DNA from: Acidobacteriota bacterium | GTDB taxonomy: Bacteria; Acidobacteriota; Terriglobia; Acidiferrales; UBA7541 | Direction of reading: 5' to 3' | Length of the DNA: 35,802 nt | Assembly: GCA_003223315.1 (NCBI GenBank) | Contig: QHYR01000042.1 | Span: 1 to 35,802, forward strand | Shown here: positions 31,760 to 35,802 of the stretch, piece by piece | How the letters are laid out: every line of letters starts with the position of its first letter | Numbering within the stretch: the stretch's first letter is position 1 | Translations under genes and position numbers: made by a program | Notes under the pieces: model-generated | Database searches by the model: none | The model's input: only the letters and a program-made list of their open reading frames with translations | Told to the model about the DNA's origin: nothing

Positions 31760-33214
31760 ATGGCGACAAAGGGCTTCGTTGCTTTGACGGCCATCGGGCT
31801 GGCCTTGGGGGCTGCTGTTTGGGCGGCAAAACCTCCTCGCACCAGTGGAAAGGTTGACGAGACTGCTATAGGCGACAGGACTCCGACGTTCTACAAGGAC
31901 GTGCTGCCAATCGTTCAGCAGCATTGCCAGACTTGCCACAGGCCGGGTCAAATTGGGCCGTTTTCCCTCCTCGATTATCAGAGCGCTCGTCCCTGGGCCA
32001 AAGCCATCAAGAGCGCGGTCGCCGCGAGAAAAATGCCGCCTTGGTTGGCGAATCCAGAATACGGGCATTTTAACAACGACCGTTCTCTGAACCAGACGGA
32101 GATTGATACGATCGTGGCTTGGGCGAATAACGGCGCGCCGGCAGGCGATCCGACGGATGCGCCGCCAGCGGTTCAATGGCCCGAAGGCGGTTGGACTATT
32201 AAGCCGGATGTGACGGTTGATCTCCCACCGTATTCGGTTCCCGCCACTGGGGTCATGGAATGGGAGCGACTAGCTATTCCGTCTCCGTTCAAAGAGGATA
32301 CCTGGGTGACGTCGGTACAGATTCTGCCAGGCGCGCCGTCGGTGGTACATCATCTGTGCTTTGATTTCCACAACCACAAACCCGCGACACCGTACAACGT
32401 GTACGAATGGGTCGAAGTTCCGCGAGATGACGCCGGAGTTTCAAAGATTCACGACGGATCCGCGCAGGCGATAGAGGGCACGGTCCATACGCGGGCAGTC
32501 GGCAGCACCGAGGAGACACGGCGCCAGGGCCGGCCGGACATCGACGGCGGCATCGAGTATTGCTACTTGCCTGGGTTGACGTTTGAAGATTACCGTCCTG
32601 TCCACGCCGGAATATTTGTGCCGGCGGGATCGGACATGCTCCTGAACATTCATTACACGACCAACGGTGCCGCCGTCATGGATCGAAGCAGGATCGGCTT
32701 CACGGTCGCCAAGGTACCTCCAACGAAGAAATTCGTCCACCAAACCACCGGCGGTGAAGGCGATGAAAGTCCGGAGAGTCCAGTGGGCGGCCAACAACAG
32801 GCCAATGAGAAACTGGCCATTCCGCCTAACGATGGCAACTATTTGGGTCCTCCGACGGATATCACGTTCAAGAAGGACACCGAGCTCGTCTCGCTCCGAC
32901 CGCATGCACACGTGCGGGGAAAGAGCGTCCGCTACACCCTGATTTATCCCGATGGCCGAGAAGAGATCGTCCTCGACGTCCCCCACTACGATTTCAATTG
33001 GCAGCTCACCTACAGAACCTCGCTGAAGATACCGAAAGGTTCGCGGATGCACGTCCAGTTTACGTACGACAATTCGCGGAGCAATAAATACAACCCCGAC
33101 CAAAGCAAGTGGGTGTATTACGGAGGGCAGAGTTGGGAAGAAATGGGCTCCCCCTTTCTGGGCTTCCTCATGGACCGGAACGCGAAGGAGGAAGACGTCA
33201 TGGAGGAGCGCTGA
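31760..33214 (+). CDS. c-type heme domain fused to PHM-like copper monooxygenase (copy 3)
   Basis: Exported fusion of 484 residues. Signal peptide about 1-22 (VALTAIGLALGAAVWA). Heme site CQTCH (C56, C59, H60) with MPPW Met (M92). Candidate copper ligands: H197/H198 (VVHHLC), H298 (LLNIHYTTNG), H382/H384 (PHAHVRGK) and M462 (WEEMG). It has insertions not found in copies 1 and 2: a segment around residues 207-275 and a Gly/Gln/Glu-rich loop near 330-350. It is the most divergent of the three and has no adjacent Ig-like partner. GGAGGT lies just upstream of the ATG. The reaction (O2-dependent hydroxylation) is inferred from the fold. It precedes the second TonB-dependent receptor by 75 bases, probably in the same transcript. 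Confidence 0.88.
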   Translation: MATKGFVALTAIGLALGAAVWAAKPPRTSGKVDETAIGDRTPTFYKDVLPIVQQHCQTCHRPGQIGPFSLLDYQSARPWAKAIKSAVAARKMPPWLANPEYGHFNNDRSLNQTEIDTIVAWANNGAPAGDPTDAPPAVQWPEGGWTIKPDVTVDLPPYSVPATGVMEWERLAIPSPFKEDTWVTSVQILPGAPSVVHHLCFDFHNHKPATPYNVYEWVEVPRDDAGVSKIHDGSAQAIEGTVHTRAVGSTEETRRQGRPDIDGGIEYCYLPGLTFEDYRPVHAGIFVPAGSDMLLNIHYTTNGAAVMDRSRIGFTVAKVPPTKKFVHQTTGGEGDESPESPVGGQQQANEKLAIPPNDGNYLGPPTDITFKKDTELVSLRPHAHVRGKSVRYTLIYPDGREEIVLDVPHYDFNWQLTYRTSLKIPKGSRMHVQFTYDNSRSNKYNPDQSKWVYYGGQSWEEMGSPFLGFLMDRNAKEEDVMEER

Positions 33215-33289
33215 TCAGATTGTTCCCGATTTCGCGCGGCTGCAACCGTGGTTCCGGCTAAAGGCAGTTGCGTCCTACAAGGGGGAGCG

Positions 33290-35802
33290 ATGGTAACGAA
33301 CACGCGGAGAAGTCCATACAGGCTGGCAGTATTGGCAGCGATTGTCGGGGGATTGATTGGATTGATCGTCTTGGGCAATTGCCCGGTTCTTGCTCAGGGT
33401 TTCGCGGCGGCTATCACGGGGACGGTTAAGGACACGTCGGGAGCCGCGGTGCCGGGCGCGATGGTTACCGTCAAACACCTGGAGACCGGGCTGACGCGCG
33501 CGGTGGAGGCTGACAGCGCTGGTAGTTACAGTATTGCTTCGCTTCCGGTGGGCGAGTATGAGCTGACCGCCGAAAAGATGGGCTTCCAGCGGGAAGTGCG
33601 GCGCGGAATTAACCTGGTGGTGGCTCAGGAAGCGGTGTTGAATGTGACGTTACAAGTGGGAACTGTGGTGCAGCAAGTCACCGTGACGGAGGCTGCTCCG
33701 CTGGTGAACACGACGACGACCTCGACGTCCGGACTGATCAGCGAGCAACAGATCAAAGAGCTGCCTCTGAACGGGCGCAGCTTCGATCAGCTTCTGACGC
33801 TCAACATGAGCACGGCGAATATCAGCTCGAACCGCAATCCCAACCAGCCCGGTAACCTCTTCTCCGTGGCGGGCCGGCGGCCCGAAGAAAACCGGTTCTT
33901 GATGAACGGGGTGGACTACGTTTCAGCCAGCGGCGGCATCAACGCAGCTTCGCCCAACGGGTCCAACGGACAGGTGCTGGGGGTGGACGCGGTCAGAGAG
34001 TTCAACGTCGTCGAGCACACCTATGGAGCCGAGTGGGGCAAGCGCGCCGGCGGGCAGATTAGCATTGTCACCACGTCTGGGACGAACCAGGTACACGGAG
34101 ACGTTTTCGAGTATCTGCGCAACAGCGTGCTCGATGCCCGGAACTTCTTCGATCGGCCGATTGGGCTGCGTATCCCACCCTTTAAGCGCAATCAGTTTGG
34201 AGCAGCGCTGGGCGGGCCACTGAAAAAGGATAAGCTCTTCCTGTTCGGAAATTATGAGGGGTTCCGGCAGCGGTTGGGGATCAGCAGCGTCTCTGTGGTG
34301 CCGGACGCCAATGCGCGACTGGGTTTGTTGCCTTGCAGCGCGATCAGCCCGGCCCCGAGCCCCTGCCCAGCCTCTGGTGTTGCTCCCGTAACCAATCTGA
34401 AGACCGCGATGCTGCCCTATGCCAACGCTTTCTGGCCGACGCCGAATTCGGAGTTGGGCGGAGGTCTAGCGTTAAGTTATTCCAATCCGATCCAGAAAGT
34501 TCGCGAAGACTTTGGTCTGATCCGCACGGACTATAACATCTCCACGAAAGATTCCTTCTCGGCGAACTACCTGATTCAAGACGGGGAAAATGACGCGCCT
34601 TCCCCCGACCCGAATTTTTTCAGACCTCTCCCCCTGCGCTCTCAGTTGCTTAGCCTCCAGGAAACGCACGTCTTCTCTCCCGCCGTTCTGAACGTTGCGA
34701 CCGCCGGGTTTAGTCGCGGGCATATCAAGTTGGGAGCATTCCCCGCCGTGCCGATCTCCCCCGACTTGGCGTTTATCCCTGGATCCCCTCCCGGAAGCAT
34801 TGTGATTGGCGGTTCCAGCACCGGCGCCGGCCAGGGGACCATAACGACAGCCGACGGCGCTGGCGGGCCTCCTGGTGTCTTTGTGAGGAATTTCTTTACC
34901 TGGGCCGACGATCTCCACTACATCAGATCCAACCATTCCTGGAGCGCCGGCGTGTGGATTCAGCGCGCACAAAGCAACCGGTTTTCCTCGTCTTTGTCTC
35001 GAGCGACCGTCGCCTATTCAACACTTCAAGCATTCCTCACAGATAGCCCAACGACCTTCTCGGTAATCCCACTTCTGACGGAGCTTGGCTTCCGCACTAC
35101 GGAAGCGGCCTGGTATATCCAGGATGAAATCAAGCTCAAGCCGAATCTCACCTTGCGATTGGGCCTGAGGGATGAAATGACCAACGGTTACAACGAAGTC
35201 GCGGGGCGGTGCGCCAACTATGTAACTGACCAGAACGGCGTGATCCAAAGCGATCCGATAGTCGGCCACTCCTGCCTGGTGGAGAACAATGCCAAAGCGC
35301 TCTGGCAGCCGCGCGTTGGCTTGGCCTGGGACCCGACGGGCACCGGGAGATGGGCCGTGCGGACCGGTTTCGGGATTTACAACACTCTCCAGGACAACTT
35401 AGATCAAGCGTTCGGCGGCAACCCACCTTTCAACGCCCGGTTGACGTTCTTCTCTCCGCTGCTCAGTATCATTCCGACGCTCCGCGACGGAACGCCACCC
35501 CCGCCCAGTTGCAATGCGCAGTCGCCGTTGCGGCAGCCCGCCTGCGCGATCTTCCAACCCGGCCAACTGGATCCAACCTTGCACACGCCCACCATCCAGG
35601 ACTGGAGCCTTACGGTCGAACGGGAGATCACCAGGGACCTGGTGCTTCAGGTGGGCTACGTCGGCTCGCAATCCTACCATCTGGAGGTCGGTCTGGACGC
35701 CAACACGATTCGGCCCCAGGTCTGCTCGAACCCGCAGGGATGCTTAAGCGGCGGGGTCCTCCCGCCGGCTCAGCAGGAGACCGTGCCGCAGGGAACTACG
35801 TA
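33290..35802 (+). CDS. TonB-dependent receptor with carboxypeptidase-regulatory-like domain (copy 2), 3' end outside window
   Basis: The frame is open from the ATG at 33290 to the window edge (837 codons seen) without a stop. GGGGGAG precedes the start. Signal peptide to about residue 38 (LAAIVGGLIGLIVLGNCPVLA/QG). Regulatory-like domain about 41-125 (GTVKDTSGAAVPGAMVTVKH, GSYSIASLPVGEYELTAEK). Plug about 130-300 (VTVTEAAPLVNT, IKELPLNGRSFDQLLTLN, GRRPEENRFLMNGVDY, VREFNVVEHTYGAEWG, GGQISIVTTSGTNQVHGDVF, YLRN). Then barrel strands, for example AAWYIQDEIKLKPNLTLRLGL. Its plug motifs (PLNGRSF, RFLMNGVDY) are closer to the common Acidobacterial type than those of copy 1. It lies downstream of the third heme-copper monooxygenase. 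Confidence 0.92.
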   Translation, partial: MVTNTRRSPYRLAVLAAIVGGLIGLIVLGNCPVLAQGFAAAITGTVKDTSGAAVPGAMVTVKHLETGLTRAVEADSAGSYSIASLPVGEYELTAEKMGFQREVRRGINLVVAQEAVLNVTLQVGTVVQQVTVTEAAPLVNTTTTSTSGLISEQQIKELPLNGRSFDQLLTLNMSTANISSNRNPNQPGNLFSVAGRRPEENRFLMNGVDYVSASGGINAASPNGSNGQVLGVDAVREFNVVEHTYGAEWGKRAGGQISIVTTSGTNQVHGDVFEYLRNSVLDARNFFDRPIGLRIPPFKRNQFGAALGGPLKKDKLFLFGNYEGFRQRLGISSVSVVPDANARLGLLPCSAISPAPSPCPASGVAPVTNLKTAMLPYANAFWPTPNSELGGGLALSYSNPIQKVREDFGLIRTDYNISTKDSFSANYLIQDGENDAPSPDPNFFRPLPLRSQLLSLQETHVFSPAVLNVATAGFSRGHIKLGAFPAVPISPDLAFIPGSPPGSIVIGGSSTGAGQGTITTADGAGGPPGVFVRNFFTWADDLHYIRSNHSWSAGVWIQRAQSNRFSSSLSRATVAYSTLQAFLTDSPTTFSVIPLLTELGFRTTEAAWYIQDEIKLKPNLTLRLGLRDEMTNGYNEVAGRCANYVTDQNGVIQSDPIVGHSCLVENNAKALWQPRVGLAWDPTGTGRWAVRTGFGIYNTLQDNLDQAFGGNPPFNARLTFFSPLLSIIPTLRDGTPPPPSCNAQSPLRQPACAIFQPGQLDPTLHTPTIQDWSLTVEREITRDLVLQVGYVGSQSYHLEVGLDANTIRPQVCSNPQGCLSGGVLPPAQQETVPQGTT

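Overview
The window looks like chromosomal DNA of a soil-type Acidobacteriota. This is inferred from three things: very large TonB-dependent receptors with an N-terminal carboxypeptidase-regulatory-like domain, several fusions of a c-type heme domain to a peptidylglycine-hydroxylase-like copper monooxygenase, and DUF6152 and 'PDLSGxW' secreted proteins of a kind common in that phylum. Base composition is moderately GC-rich. No rRNA, tRNA, CRISPR array or intact insertion sequence was seen.

Left part (1-8362), mostly housekeeping and regulation: the 3' part of a LigD-type DNA ligase/polymerase cut by the window edge (1-1755); a secreted LVIVD-type beta-propeller protein (1877-3421); a NarL/FixJ response regulator (minus, 3442-4092); a CcdA-like membrane protein followed by a TlpA-like thioredoxin lipoprotein (minus, 5748-4323); a STAS protein coupled by an ATGA overlap to an ECF-type sigma factor (6020-7089); and an aldo/keto reductase (7343-8362).

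Centre (8553-21679), dominated by exported proteins: two secreted beta-rich proteins and a Tat-exported amidohydrolase, then two paralogous modules that face each other. The plus-strand module (11747-16491) is heme-copper monooxygenase, Ig-like partner, PDLSGxW protein, DUF6152 protein, second PDLSGxW protein. The minus-strand module (20837-16689) is heme-copper monooxygenase, Ig-like partner, DUF6152 protein, PDLSGxW protein, with a TetR regulator upstream. They converge at 16492-16688. All copper ligands expected from the peptidylglycine hydroxylase fold can be seen in the monooxygenases.

Right part (22143-35802): a complete TonB-dependent receptor, a PQQ-dependent dehydrogenase and a small c-type cytochrome with a late frameshift form a probable operon. 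A gene-poor, decayed stretch follows (about 28566-30256: PilZ gene, small ORFs, a zinc-ribbon fragment without a start, a possible IS110-type transposase tail). Then come a Tat-exported epoxide hydrolase, a third heme-copper monooxygenase, and a second TonB-dependent receptor that runs off the right edge.

Working picture (inference): outer-membrane receptors import a substrate that is oxidised in the periplasm by copper monooxygenases with a built-in heme domain and by a quinoprotein dehydrogenase, and is then processed by the epoxide hydrolase, amidohydrolase and aldo/keto reductase. The substrate cannot be read from the sequence. The small secreted families (Ig-like partner, PDLSGxW, DUF6152) are the least understood part.
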